Origin: Actinokineospora spheciospongiae
Lineage (GTDB): Bacteria; Actinomycetota; Actinomycetes; Mycobacteriales; Pseudonocardiaceae
NCBI RefSeq assembly: GCF_000564855.1
Contig: NZ_AYXG01000039.1
Coordinates: forward strand, 1-64,000
Direction: 5' to 3'
DNA: 64,000 nt
Shown here: piece after piece, positions 9,318 through 22,310 of the stretch
Layout of the letters: every line of letters begins with the position of its first letter
How positions within the stretch are numbered: the stretch's first letter is position 1
Translations under genes and position numbers: made by a program
The notes under the pieces: model-generated
What the model saw: only the letters and a program-made list of their open reading frames with translations
Told to the model about the DNA's origin: nothing
The model's database searches: none

Positions 9318-10604
9318 TCAACCGAACCGCAGGTTCGTGGACTCCAGGGCCGCGACGCCGCCGCGGGCGAAGTCGCCCCAGGTGCGGCGGAGCCTGGTGG
9401 CGAGGGCGCGGTCGAGGGGTTTGCCGCCCATCATCGGGGAGTCCGACCAGGAGTCCGGGGTGCCCAGCAGGTACGGGAGTTCGACGCAGTGGCCCGCCCC
9501 CAGGAAGCCGGGGGCCCGGTCGAACCGGTACCGCGCCACCGATCCGCCGTTGGACGCCCACGTGTCGGCCAGCCTGTGCGCCGGGTCGGCGAAGACCTGC
9601 TTCGTGGCGCCCGCCGAGACGATGCGGGTCACCGACCTGCCCAGCCGGGTGAGGCGGCGGCCCGCGGGGGACATCACCACGAACGGGCTGGCGTCGTGCT
9701 TGGTGTGGCCGATCAGGAGTTCCACCCGGGACGCCGCGTCGGCGAGGCGGGCGGGCACCTCCGCGACCGACGGCAGGGGGGCGCTGCCCAGGACCGGTCC
9801 GTAGGGCATGCCCGCGAACGCGCCGAACCGGTGCGCCACCGCGACCGCCTCGTCCTGGGCGGCGAGGATTTCCGCCGTGCTCGCCCCGTGGGCGAGGTGG
9901 GTGAGGCGGGCGCGCACGGCCGCGAACAGCGGGGCCCGCTCCTGCGAGATGCTCAGCGGGGCGCTCTGCATGATCGCCCGGTGGAACAGGCCGTCGGCCT
10001 CCTCCGACAGCATCAGGGCCAGCACCGAGTCCGCGCCCGCCGACTGGCCGAAGGCGGTGACGTTGCCAGGGTCGCCGCCGAAGTCGGCGATGTTGTCGCG
10101 CACCCAGCGCAGGGCGAGCACCTGGTCGCGCAGGCCGAGGTTGTCCGCGCCGCCCGCCTGGGTGGGGGCGAGGTAGCCGAGGACACCCACGCGGTAGCTG
10201 ACGTTCACCACCACCACCCCGGCCTCGGCCGCCAGCGCCACCGGGTCGTACTTGGCGCACTCCCCGGTGCCCTCGACGTAGGCGCCGCCGTGAATCCACA
10301 CCAGCACCGGCAGCCCGTCGGCACCCGCGGGCGCGGCGACGGTCACGACCAGGCAGTCCTCGCTGTGGACCATGCCGTCGGTGAACTCGCCGGTGGCGAA
10401 GCCCAGCCGGGAGGGCGGTTGCGGGCAGATCGGTCCGCGCCGGGTGGCGTCCACGACCCCCGACCAGGGCCGCACCGCCTCGGGCCGCTCGAACCGGCCC
10501 GCCGTCGCGTAGCGGACGCCGCGCGCCCGCACCACCGCCCCGTCGTCGGTGACGAGCAGGGTTCCCATCCGGGTGCGGAGCTGACGCTGTGCCATGGGCG
10601 GCAC
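9318..10604 (-). CDS. Type-B carboxylesterase
   Basis: About 428 aa (425 if the ATG at 10595 is used). Alpha/beta-hydrolase of the carboxylesterase/para-nitrobenzyl esterase family: oxyanion-hole [10 protein letters not shown], nucleophile elbow FGQSAGADS, and N-terminal '[16 protein letters not shown]...GPICPQ' typical of the family. No signal peptide, so it is probably cytoplasmic. It is slightly shorter than the usual ~500 aa, with a reduced C-terminal part. Same strand as the carboxylase at 6135, with a 33-bp gap, so the two may be co-transcribed. Confidence 0.88.
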   Translation of the reverse strand: MPPMAQRQLRTRMGTLLVTDDGAVVRARGVRYATAGRFERPEAVRPWSGVVDATRRGPICPQPPSRLGFATGEFTDGMVHSEDCLVVTVAAPAGADGLPVLVWIHGGAYVEGTGECAKYDPVALAAEAGVVVVNVSYRVGVLGYLAPTQAGGADNLGLRDQVLALRWVRDNIADFGGDPGNVTAFGQSAGADSVLALMLSEEADGLFHRAIMQSAPLSISQERAPLFAAVRARLTHLAHGASTAEILAAQDEAVAVAHRFGAFAGMPYGPVLGSAPLPSVAEVPARLADAASRVELLIGHTKHDASPFVVMSPAGRRLTRLGRSVTRIVSAGATKQVFADPAHRLADTWASNGGSVARYRFDRAPGFLGAGHCVELPYLLGTPDSWSDSPMMGGKPLDRALATRLRRTWGDFARGGVAALESTNLRFG

Positions 10605-10646
10605 CCTACAAAGGAACGATCTTGCGCAGAAGGGCTCCGGCGGGGG

Positions 10647-11249
10647 TCACCGCAGCTTTCGCCGCAGCGCGGTGAGCGCCCGGTGCTGGGCCACCCGCAC
10701 CGCGCCGGGTGTCGTCCCGAGGGCCTCCGCGGTCTCCGCGGCGGACAGGCCCACCATGACCCGCAGGAACAGGACCTCCCGCTGCGCGACCGGCAGGGTG
10801 GCCACGAGCGCCCCGGCCCGGTCGCCCCGCTCGCGGTCGAGGAACCGCTGCTCCGGGTCGGGCAGGCCGTCGGGCCGGTCGGCGAACTCCCACACCGGGC
10901 TCGACCGGTCCCGCGAACCGGTCCGGTACACGTCGGCGATCTTCTTGGCGGCGATGGCGTAGGCGAAGGCCATGAACGGCCGCCCGTCCCACCGGTAGGT
11001 GGGGATCGCCTTCACCAGGGCCAGGCAGGTCTCCTGCACCACGTCCTCGACGGACGCGAACGCGTCCCTGGTGGGCCGCAGCCGGTTCCGCGCGTACCGC
11101 AGCACCGGGGGCCGCACCACCGCCAGCACCTCGGCCAGCGCCGCCCGCTCCCCCGCGTGCACCCGCGCGACCAGGCCGAGCAACAACCGGTCGGTCCGGT
11201 CCCCACCGGACTCCCCGTCCGCGGACACCGCCGCACCGCCGTCGACCAT
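10647..11249 (-). CDS. ECF-type RNA polymerase sigma factor, ShbA-like
   Basis: About 200 aa. Sigma region 2 ('[44 protein letters not shown]') and region 4 ('[48 protein letters not shown]') are both intact. The pattern recalls ShbA, the actinomycete sigma factor that drives the principal sigma gene in Streptomyces; this is recognition from memory, not a search. I chose ATG 11249; an upstream extension to 11423 crosses the divergent promoter region. No anti-sigma factor gene is adjacent. Confidence 0.8.
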   Translation of the reverse strand: MVDGGAAVSADGESGGDRTDRLLLGLVARVHAGERAALAEVLAVVRPPVLRYARNRLRPTRDAFASVEDVVQETCLALVKAIPTYRWDGRPFMAFAYAIAAKKIADVYRTGSRDRSSPVWEFADRPDGLPDPEQRFLDRERGDRAGALVATLPVAQREVLFLRVMVGLSAAETAEALGTTPGAVRVAQHRALTALRRKLR

Positions 11250-11444
11250 GCGACTCCTCCTCCCGCCCCCGCCCGCCGCCCGGGCCACCCGGGTCGTCGC
11301 GTTCGGACCAACGCCGCAGATCCTGGCCCCTCCCGCCGGGCGCGTCACCACCCCGGGCGACTTTGTCAAGCAGTTGTCATGCCGTTGTCCGGTCGGACGG
11401 GGTGCACCGGGACCCGGCGCCACCGGACACGGTTCGATGGGGCG

Positions 11445-12224
11445 GTGGACTTACTGGACAGCATGGAGCGCAACCTCGCCGAACACGCCGCCCACCTGCA
11501 CCGGCGGCTGCCCGGGGCGGTGGTGGTGGACAGCGCCGACCTGCTCATCGCCGACAGCGGGATCGCCGACGACACCTTCAACATCGTCGCCAGGGCCCGG
11601 TTCGAGTCGGGGGCGCCCCGGCGGCGGGTGCGGCAGACGGTGGACCGGGTGACCGCGACCGGGCGGCCGTTCTCCTGGTGGGTGGGGCCGGGCTCGCCCG
11701 AACTCGACCAGCTCCTGGTGGACGCCGGGCTGTCCGCCGCGGAGTCCGAGGCCGGGATGTGGCTGGACCTGCGCCGGTCGCGGCCGGACCGGGAGCCGTC
11801 CGGGCTGGACATCCGGGTGGTCGACACCGCCGCCGAGCTGGCGGACTTCGCCCGCGTGCTCGCCGCCAACTGGGAACCCCCGGCCGCGACCGTCGAGCGG
11901 TTCTTCGCCGACGCCGCGCCGCACGCCCTCGACTCGGCGTCCTCGTACCTGGTGGGGTACGTGGACGGTGTGCCGGTCTGCACGGCGGAGGTGTTCCGGC
12001 ACGCCGAGGTCGCCGGGATCTACAACGTCGCGACCCTGGTCGCGCACCGGCGCAAGGGGTACGCGGGGGCGATCACGGAGGCCGCGCTGCGGTGCGCGCG
12101 GGAGTCCGTCGCGGTGCTCCAGGCTTCGGATGACGGGAAGCCGGTCTACCGGCGGTTGGGGTTTGTCGAGTGTGGACGGTTCACGGAGTACACCGTGCCC
12201 GCGGGTGGGGTGGGCTCGGCGTAG
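11445..12224 (+). CDS. GNAT-family N-acetyltransferase
   Basis: About 259 aa (GTG 11445) or 253 aa (ATG 11463). The C-terminal GNAT fold has '[25 protein letters not shown]' (acetyl-CoA-binding R/Q-x-x-G-x-G/A variant RRKGYAG) and the closing '[23 protein letters not shown]'. The N-terminal half is family-specific and of unknown substrate. If the GTG is used, the third codon is TTA, a codon rare in high-GC actinomycetes; the ATG start avoids it. Divergent from the sigma factor. Confidence 0.85.
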   Translation: MDLLDSMERNLAEHAAHLHRRLPGAVVVDSADLLIADSGIADDTFNIVARARFESGAPRRRVRQTVDRVTATGRPFSWWVGPGSPELDQLLVDAGLSAAESEAGMWLDLRRSRPDREPSGLDIRVVDTAAELADFARVLAANWEPPAATVERFFADAAPHALDSASSYLVGYVDGVPVCTAEVFRHAEVAGIYNVATLVAHRRKGYAGAITEAALRCARESVAVLQASDDGKPVYRRLGFVECGRFTEYTVPAGGVGSA

Positions 12225-12245
12225 CGGATTCGGGCCGCCGCGCGG

Positions 12246-12614
12246 TTGGCGAACTCGCTCGCCTTCTGGGCGTTGTGGGCCTTCGCCACCGGGGCACTGC
12301 TCGCGGGCGCGGTCTTCGGCGTGGCGGGCACGTGGTGGCGGAACCGGCCGGGGACGACCGCTTCGGAGTCGGGCATCGCGCTCATCGCGTCGGTCCACGC
12401 CTGGTCGGCGCTCCACCGCTACGGCGCGCTCGGCCACTTCGGTTGGGGGACGGTCGATCTGGTCACCGCCGTGGTGCTGCTGCTCGCGTTGGGGCGCACG
12501 GCGCGGGAGCGGCTGCGGGCCGCCGGGATGGCGGTGCCCCGCCCGCACCGACCGGTGGGCCGGTGCGGGGCGCTCCGCGCGGGGTCACCGCATCGAGCAC
12601 GCCTGGAGCAGGGC
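12246..12614 (+). pseudogene. Possible membrane-protein remnant downstream of the GNAT gene
   Basis: An open frame directly after the GNAT stop, in the same frame, encodes two hydrophobic stretches ('SLAFWALWAFATGALLAGAVFGVAG' and 'TVDLVTAVVLLLAL'). It has no good start (TTG at 12246) and no ribosome binding site, and it then runs antisense through the lipoprotein gene at 12585. It could be a small membrane protein or a decayed gene end; the boundaries given are only the plausible part. Third-position GC is lower than in neighbouring genes. Confidence 0.25.
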
Positions 12615-12971
12615 AGCGGCCTGGTCGGTCTTGCGCTGCACCCAGACCACGGGCGAGGCGAGGTCGTCCAGGGTCACCGCGGCGAGCGTGTCGGACAGGT
12701 CCCGGATGGCGTCGTTCACCGTGGTGTCGGCGGCCTTGCCCGCCAGGCCGTTCAGGGTCTCGGCGGCAGTTCGGCTCTGCTCCACGGTGTTCTGCGGGTT
12801 CAGCGCGTCCGGGGTGAAGTCGACGGCGCCCACGGCGTCGAGGCAGACCTGGGCGTTGGACAGGGTTTGACTGGCCGCGGCGGCGGTGTCGGCGGCGTCC
12901 TGGAGGCCGCTGCACCCGGTGAGCAGGGCGAGACCGCCCGCGACGGCGACGGCGATGAGGGAAGTGCGCAT
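12585..12971 (-). CDS. Small secreted lipoprotein
   Basis: 128 aa. Signal peptide 'MRTSLIAVAVAGGLALLTGC' with lipobox LTGC; Cys20 would be lipidated. The mature part is helical and Ala/Thr/Asp-rich ('ADTAAAASQTLSNAQVCLDAVGAV', 'RDLSDTLAAVTLDDL') and contains two further cysteines that could form a disulfide. No family recognised; similar small lipoproteins of unknown function are common in actinomycetes. Single gene. Confidence 0.8.
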   Translation of the reverse strand: MRTSLIAVAVAGGLALLTGCSGLQDAADTAAAASQTLSNAQVCLDAVGAVDFTPDALNPQNTVEQSRTAAETLNGLAGKAADTTVNDAIRDLSDTLAAVTLDDLASPVVWVQRKTDQAAALLQACSMR

Positions 12972-13189
12972 GGTGGTGCCTCCGGTCCTTGACCGAAGGT
13001 CTCCCCACCGCCGGACGAGCCGGGCGGCGCCGAGGCCGGGCGGGCACTGACCCACCGTACTGACGACCTGCGGCCGGAGGGGTACTCCCCTTCGCACCTC
13101 CAGCATCCGCACCCGCGCGCGCCCTGTCAAGGCGATCCGCCGCACACGGGTTCAAGGGCGGTTGGCGGAACACCCCGTTCCACCACCGG

Positions 13190-13621
13190 TCACGGGTGCA
13201 TCCGGGCGCCCTTGAGGATCTTGTCGACGGCGTTGCGGGGGCCGTGGACGCCGAGTCCGACCAGGTCCAGGTGGTCGCGGGGGACCGCGCGGACGGCGGC
13301 GCGGTTGTCGCGGTCGTTGCCGGTGGTGAACAGGTCGGCGGTGAAGACGGTGATGCGCAGGCCGCGGGTGAGGGCGCGGGTGTGCGCGGCCGTGACGACC
13401 TCCTTGCCGCCCTGGAGGACCAGCACGGGTTGGCCGAGCATCGGCAGGTACTCGGTGCCGTCGGCGTCGAGGTAGGGCTCGCCGATCCGGTCGGGGTCGG
13501 CCGCGGTGAGGCCGCTGACCAGGAAGGCGGTGACGTTGAGCGCCTGCCAGCCCAGCAGGTCGTCGCGCAGCAGGACGGCGATCTTGGTGTCGGGGCGGGA
13601 CGGTTCGGTGTCGTGTTCCAC
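13190..13621 (-). CDS. DUF2000-family protein
   Basis: About 143 aa. 'DTKIAVLLRDDLLGWQALNVTAFLVSGL' near the N-terminus and 'VLVLQGGKEVVTAAHTRALTRGL' in the middle match the DUF2000 pattern as I remember it (a PTH2-like fold). Function is unknown for the family. I chose GTG 13621 because the longer reading (to 13693) overlaps the divergent AraC gene. Divergent from the AraC regulator at 13671, which probably controls it. Confidence 0.8.
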   Translation of the reverse strand: MEHDTEPSRPDTKIAVLLRDDLLGWQALNVTAFLVSGLTAADPDRIGEPYLDADGTEYLPMLGQPVLVLQGGKEVVTAAHTRALTRGLRITVFTADLFTTGNDRDNRAAVRAVPRDHLDLVGLGVHGPRNAVDKILKGARMHP

Positions 13622-13670
13622 CGGGCCAGTCTCAGCCGGTCGGCGGGTCCGGGTCTTGTACGTTCTTGGC

Positions 13671-14459
13671 GTGCCGGTCCGCTCGGAGGTCACCGCGTGG
13701 CGGCCGTCGCTGGGCGGCGTCCGCGAGGTGCTGCACGCCCGGTTCGCCGAGCACGCCTACCCCGCGCACACCCACGACGCCTGGACCGTGCTGATCATCG
13801 ACTCGGGCGTCGTCCGCTACGACCTGGACCGGCACGAGCACGGGGCGCTGACCTCCCAGGTGACGGTGCTGCCACCGCACGTCCCGCACGACGGGCGCAA
13901 CGCCACCCCGGACGGGTTCCGCAAGCGGGTCCTCTACCTCGGCCCCGAACTGCTCGACCCGGGCCTGACCGGCGCCGCCGTGGACTCCCCCGGCATCCCG
14001 GACCCGGTGCTGCGCGACCGGGTGGACCGGCTGCACCGGGCGCTCGCCCCGCACCACGAGGACCTGGAGGCGCAGAGCAGGCTGGCCCTGATCTGCGAAC
14101 GCCTCGGCCTGCACCTGACCGGCGGCCCGACCACCGCCCCCGCCGTCCGCGCACCCGGTCTGGCCCGGCAGTTGCGCGACCTGCTCGACGCGCGCACCGT
14201 CGAGGGCGTCACCCTCGACGAGGCCGCGGCCCGGCTGCACGCGCACCCGACGCACCTGGTGCGCGCGTTCAGCGGTGAGTTCGGGCTGCCGCCGCACCGC
14301 TACCTCGTCGGCCGCCGGGTCGACCTGGCCCGGCGGCTGCTGCTCGACGGCATGGCGCCGGGGCAGGTGGCCGCGGCGGCCGGGTTCCACGACCAGTCGC
14401 ACCTGGGCAGGCACTTCAAGCGGATGCTCGGCGTTCCGCCGTCCCGGTTCCGGGGGTGA
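13671..14459 (+). CDS. AraC-family transcriptional regulator
   Basis: 262 aa. The N-terminal cupin-like AraC-binding domain has 'HARFAEHAYPAHTHDAWTVLIIDSGVVRYDLDRHEHGA'. The two C-terminal helix-turn-helices are 'VTLDEAAARLHAHPTHLVRAFSGEFGLPPHRYLVGRRVDLARRLL' and 'QVAAAAGFHDQSHLGRHFKRMLGVPPSRFR'. Start GTG 13671, 49 bp from the divergent DUF2000 start. The stop codon lies inside the left arm of the terminator hairpin at 14454-14498. Confidence 0.92.
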   Translation: MPVRSEVTAWRPSLGGVREVLHARFAEHAYPAHTHDAWTVLIIDSGVVRYDLDRHEHGALTSQVTVLPPHVPHDGRNATPDGFRKRVLYLGPELLDPGLTGAAVDSPGIPDPVLRDRVDRLHRALAPHHEDLEAQSRLALICERLGLHLTGGPTTAPAVRAPGLARQLRDLLDARTVEGVTLDEAAARLHAHPTHLVRAFSGEFGLPPHRYLVGRRVDLARRLLLDGMAPGQVAAAAGFHDQSHLGRHFKRMLGVPPSRFRG

Positions 14460-14498
14460 TCGCCGCGCGGGCGGGGTCCGCCCGCGCGGCGATCACCC
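14454..14498. terminator. Bidirectional hairpin terminator
   Basis: Perfect 21-bp inverted repeat (14454-14474 and 14478-14498) with a GGT loop, lying between the convergent AraC and P-type ATPase genes. No U-tract follows, which is usual in actinomycetes. It would serve both transcripts. Confidence 0.9.
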
Positions 14499-14509
14499 GA
14501 TCCCCCGGG

Positions 14510-19030
<4,521 letters not shown>

Positions 19031-19213
19031 CAACCGTCTTCCACCCACTCGCAGTCCGGCACGCTTGAGCGCGTGTCATACCCACGGCGGGAGGCCAACC
19101 CCTCCCCGCCGCACCCGATTCATCCGAAGGTGGTCCTTTCGGCACCGACGGTTCACACACCGTTTCTTGGCCCCGGCCCGGCAGCGGGAGATGCTCGAAC
19201 CGCCCTCACTCGA

Positions 19214-19462
19214 ATGGACAAGCCCATGTTCGAGCTGATCCACGAGCCGACCACCGGGGACCGCACGCGCCCGGTCCTGGTCGTCGACCTCGCCCCGCTG
19301 GCACCCCTGCTGACCCCGGTCGCACTCGCCTCGACCCTGCTGACCCCGGCCCTGCACCACGCCGAACCCGCCCTCCGAGCAGCGGCGACGGCCGCCGGGG
19401 CGAGCCCGGCGGCCGTCGAAGCGATCGCACTGCTGGTGCAGGCCCTCCGCAACCGGAGGTGA
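19214..19462 (+). CDS. Small hydrophobic hypothetical protein
   Basis: 82 aa. Its middle is Leu/Ala/Pro-rich ('LVVDLAPLAPLLTPVALASTLLTPAL'), then amphipathic ('AEPALRAAATAAGASPAAVEAIALLVQALRNRR'). No family recognised. No clear ribosome binding site precedes ATG 19214; a second ATG lies at 19226. Divergent from the P-type ATPase and ending 5 bp before the convergent gene at 19468. The coding call rests on clean ends and GC3 pattern only. Confidence 0.55.
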   Translation: MDKPMFELIHEPTTGDRTRPVLVVDLAPLAPLLTPVALASTLLTPALHHAEPALRAAATAAGASPAAVEAIALLVQALRNRR

Positions 19463-19467
19463 CCGCG

Positions 19468-19956
19468 CTACCTGGCCCGGGGCTCGGTGCGAACGTCCTC
19501 CCGGGACAACTTCTCCGCCACGAAGCTGCCCACCCCGACGACCGCCGCCACCGGCCACTCCAGCACCCCGACCACCGCGAGGGCCGCCAGCCCACCCCAC
19601 CACAGCGCGCGCTTGGAGTCGACGGGCGCCATCGCGGGAACCGGCAGCCGGACACCGGCGATCCGCAGCCCACCGCTGTCGGCGTCCTCCGCCTTGTCGG
19701 TGTCCCTCGGCATCTCGGTGTTCCTGGACATCTCCGTGGTGCCGGGCATCCCGGTGGTGCCGGACATCTCCCGGTCCCGGCGCACCTCGGCGCTCCTCGG
19801 CGGCTCCGCGTGCCGTTCGGCGTGCCGCTGCGTGGCCCTCTCCGCAGTCCGCTCCGCGTGCACCGGCTCGTCGGCCGAGGCGGGCCTCCCGGCGGACGGC
19901 GTCGGGTCGGTGGACTGGCGGGTGGTCGGGACGGTCGAGTGCGTCTCGGTGGTCAT
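19468..19956 (-). CDS. Hypothetical membrane-anchored protein with long low-complexity N-terminus
   Basis: 162 aa. The first ~100 residues are hydrophilic low-complexity sequence rich in Thr, Glu, Arg and His, including short repeats of the type 'AERTAERATQRHAERHAE' and 'MSGTTGMPGTTEMSRNTEM'. The C-terminal third has one transmembrane stretch ('ALWWGGLAALAVVGVLEWPVAAVVGVGSFVAEKL'). A strong AGGAGGA ribosome binding site precedes the ATG at 19956. Same strand as the upstream MFS gene, 59-bp gap. Function unknown. Confidence 0.75.
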   Translation of the reverse strand: MTTETHSTVPTTRQSTDPTPSAGRPASADEPVHAERTAERATQRHAERHAEPPRSAEVRRDREMSGTTGMPGTTEMSRNTEMPRDTDKAEDADSGGLRIAGVRLPVPAMAPVDSKRALWWGGLAALAVVGVLEWPVAAVVGVGSFVAEKLSREDVRTEPRAR

Positions 19957-20015
19957 GGTTCCTCCTCCGTGGGTTGGTCCGGATACCCCGGGCGGAAACG
20001 CCACAAGCGCCACGA

Positions 20016-21257
20016 TCAGGTGGTTGTCCGCAACACCCGGATCAGGTCCGGTCCTCGCCACACCACGTGGACCACCGCCAGCAGACCCGCGACAGCCACG
20101 GCCGCACCCGCCGTCGTGTGGTCGGCGACCAGGCCGAACACGGCCGGGCTGAGTCCCTGGGCGGTCATCAGGCCGGTGGCCAGGAGGGTGAACGCCTGCC
20201 CCCGTTCCCTCACCGGAACGAGGTCCCGGAACCGGGACTGCACACACACGCCGTAGGCGAGCCCGGCACCGGACAATGTGGACAAGAACAGCGCGACGGC
20301 GAACGGCAGCGGGAACCAGAAGGCCGTGAGCGGGGCCCCGACCAGCACCAGGAGCGGGATGACCAGGCGGTCGCGGCTCCCCGGGGGCACCAACCGGCCC
20401 ACCAGGACGGTCCCGACCACCATGCCCGCGGGGAGTCCGGCCAGCAGCAGGCTCGCGCTCTCCGCCGCCCACCGCGCGGCGGCGTACGGGATGAACAGGC
20501 CCTCCGCCCCCGCGGCTGCCGCGGTCGGCAGCCACTGGGCGACGATGAGCACCCGCAGGTCGCGATCGCGGAGCAGGCGCCGGTTGGTCGTCCAACCGGC
20601 ACGGACGGTGCCGGTCCGTTCGCGTCTCGCGGGCCTGCCCACGGGGAGCCGGGTGCGGACCCACAGGCAGGCCAGGGCGTGCAGGACGGCCGACACGAGC
20701 AACGCCCGCCCACTCCCCAGGAGCGCCACCGCTCCCCCACCGCCCACCAGGCCGACCAGTTGCGCCACCGAGGACGCCAGGAGCGACATCGACCGGCCCA
20801 CCGCGTACCGCTCGCCGGGGAGCACGTCGGCGATGACGCGGCCGGTGAGTCCGGTGAAGACCGGTGTCACGAAAGCGATTGCGGCGACCAGGGACAGGCT
20901 CAGCCAGACCGGGGTGATGCCGGTGGCGAGCAGCAGGGCGACCGCGCTTTCCACCCCGTACCCGAGCGCGATCAGCCCGCGCGGTTCGGCCCGGTCGGTC
21001 AGCGCGCCGAGCAGGCTGCCGCCGATCAACTGGGGCACGAAGGACGCGCCGTGGGCGATTGCGCTCAGCAGGGCGGAACCGGTGGCGAGGAAGATCAGGA
21101 CGGACAGTGCCACCGTGCGCAGGGTGTCGGCCGCCGTGGCGAGCGACCGGGCGCCGAAGACGGTGCGGAAGCGGGGTTCGGCCAGCACGTCGCGGTAGCG
21201 GATCGGGGGGTCCGGGGGCATCGGCCCAGCATCGGCGCGGGGTCGGGGCCCGTCCAT
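20016..21257 (-). CDS. MFS transporter
   Basis: 413 aa with about 12 predicted membrane helices. The cytoplasmic loop 2-3 motif is relaxed ('GALTDRAEPRGLIALGYGVE'). It resembles drug-export MFS proteins (MFS_1/EntS-like) in layout. Divergent from the ArsR-type regulator at 21288, with a shared inverted repeat in the 30-bp gap, so it is probably the regulated target. Substrate unknown. Confidence 0.85.
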   Translation of the reverse strand: MDGPRPRADAGPMPPDPPIRYRDVLAEPRFRTVFGARSLATAADTLRTVALSVLIFLATGSALLSAIAHGASFVPQLIGGSLLGALTDRAEPRGLIALGYGVESAVALLLATGITPVWLSLSLVAAIAFVTPVFTGLTGRVIADVLPGERYAVGRSMSLLASSVAQLVGLVGGGGAVALLGSGRALLVSAVLHALACLWVRTRLPVGRPARRERTGTVRAGWTTNRRLLRDRDLRVLIVAQWLPTAAAAGAEGLFIPYAAARWAAESASLLLAGLPAGMVVGTVLVGRLVPPGSRDRLVIPLLVLVGAPLTAFWFPLPFAVALFLSTLSGAGLAYGVCVQSRFRDLVPVRERGQAFTLLATGLMTAQGLSPAVFGLVADHTTAGAAVAVAGLLAVVHVVWRGPDLIRVLRTTT

Positions 21258-21259
21258 GC

Positions 21260-21280
21260 TTACGTTCTGCGGCGTAACGT
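21260..21280. promoter_or_regulatory. Operator in the MFS/ArsR divergent promoter
   Basis: TTACG-N8-CGTAA (21260-21277), interleaved with ACGTT...AACGT ending at 21280, in the 30-bp gap between the two starts. This is the expected kind of symmetric site for the winged-helix regulator encoded at 21288. Both genes probably have near-leaderless transcripts given the short gap. Confidence 0.6.
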
Positions 21281-21287
21281 CGGTGGG

Positions 21288-22310
21288 GTGCTGCGCCTTG
21301 AGGTGACCGGGGAAGACCTCCTCCGGACCCGGTTCGCCCTTTCGCCCGCGTTCGAGCTGGACGGCCTGCTGCGGGCGTTGGCGGGGGTGTCGCGGGTGCG
21401 GCTGCCGCAGGCGTGGCGGGCCCGCCTACGGCCCGCGTTCGATCGCCTCCGCCTGCAGCCCGGTTTCGCCGCGCTGCTGGCCTTGCAGTCCCCCCGGCAC
21501 GGTGCCGCGTTCGTGACCCCGCCGCCGTCGGTGCTCGCCCAGACCTGGGAGGAGGACGTCGCGCGGGTGCTGGCGACGCCGGTGGGCGTGGCGCGGGAGG
21601 AGATCTCGGCCTGTGCCGGGCACCGCCCGGTCGGCGATCCCCGGGTGGCCGCGCTGTTGGGGTCGGCGTCGGTGGTGGAGCACCTGGCCGACGCCCTGAC
21701 GGCCGCGTGGCACGAGTTGCTGGCGGCGGATTGGCCGCAGGTCAGGGCCGTCTGCGAGCGGGACGTCGTCCACCGGGCCGGGAGGTTGGGCGGCGGTGGG
21801 TGGGTGGCCGCCCTCGGCGGTCTGCACCCGAGGGTTCGCTGGGGCGGCGGCGCGGTGGCGGTCACCGGCGTGCCGGGGCGGCGGGTGCGGGCCTCGGACG
21901 GGTCGGGGCTCCTCTTCGTGCCCTCGGTGTTCGTCTGGCCGAGGGTGGCCGTGCACCTCGACGCCCCCTGGCCCGCCGCGATCATCTACCCGGCCCGTGG
22001 TGCGGCTGCGCTGTGGGAGTCCACGCGCGGGCACGACCCCGACGCGCTGGCGGCGTTGCTGGGGCGGTCCCGGGCGCGGCTCCTGGTGGCCCTGGCGGAC
22101 CCGGCGGGCACGACCCACCTGGCCCGCAGCCTGGGTCTGGCCGTGGGCGCCGTCGGTGACCACCTGGCGGTGCTCCGGCGGGCGGGGCTGCTCGACCGGG
22201 CGCGGGCGGGGCGTTCGGTCCTCTACCGGCGCACGCCCCTGGGGGACGCGCTCGTGGCGGGCGCGTCAGCCCCCCGCGCCCGCCACGGGCGGCTACGCCC
22301 CCAGGGCTGA
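21288..22310 (+). CDS. ArsR-type winged-helix regulator with large N-terminal domain
   Basis: 340 aa. The C-terminal winged helix-turn-helix ('RARLLVALADPAGTTHLARSLGLAVGAVGDHLAVLRRAGLLDRARAGRSVLYRRTPLGDAL') is a typical ArsR module. The ~240-aa N-terminal domain matches what is usually labelled DUF5937 in actinomycetes (from memory), with 'VFVWPRVAVHLDAPWPAAIIYPARG'. GTG start at 21288. Divergent from the MFS transporter. Its 3' end overlaps the convergent DUF885 gene by 18 bp. Confidence 0.85.
   Translation: MLRLEVTGEDLLRTRFALSPAFELDGLLRALAGVSRVRLPQAWRARLRPAFDRLRLQPGFAALLALQSPRHGAAFVTPPPSVLAQTWEEDVARVLATPVGVAREEISACAGHRPVGDPRVAALLGSASVVEHLADALTAAWHELLAADWPQVRAVCERDVVHRAGRLGGGGWVAALGGLHPRVRWGGGAVAVTGVPGRRVRASDGSGLLFVPSVFVWPRVAVHLDAPWPAAIIYPARGAAALWESTRGHDPDALAALLGRSRARLLVALADPAGTTHLARSLGLAVGAVGDHLAVLRRAGLLDRARAGRSVLYRRTPLGDALVAGASAPRARHGRLRPQG

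Noticed and set aside
5658-12224. A 2188-codon open frame on the plus strand
   Set aside because: It is antisense to the OsmC, carboxylase, esterase and sigma genes, with the Gly/Arg/Ala/His-rich composition of GC-driven shadow frames. Only its 3' end is a real gene (GNAT).
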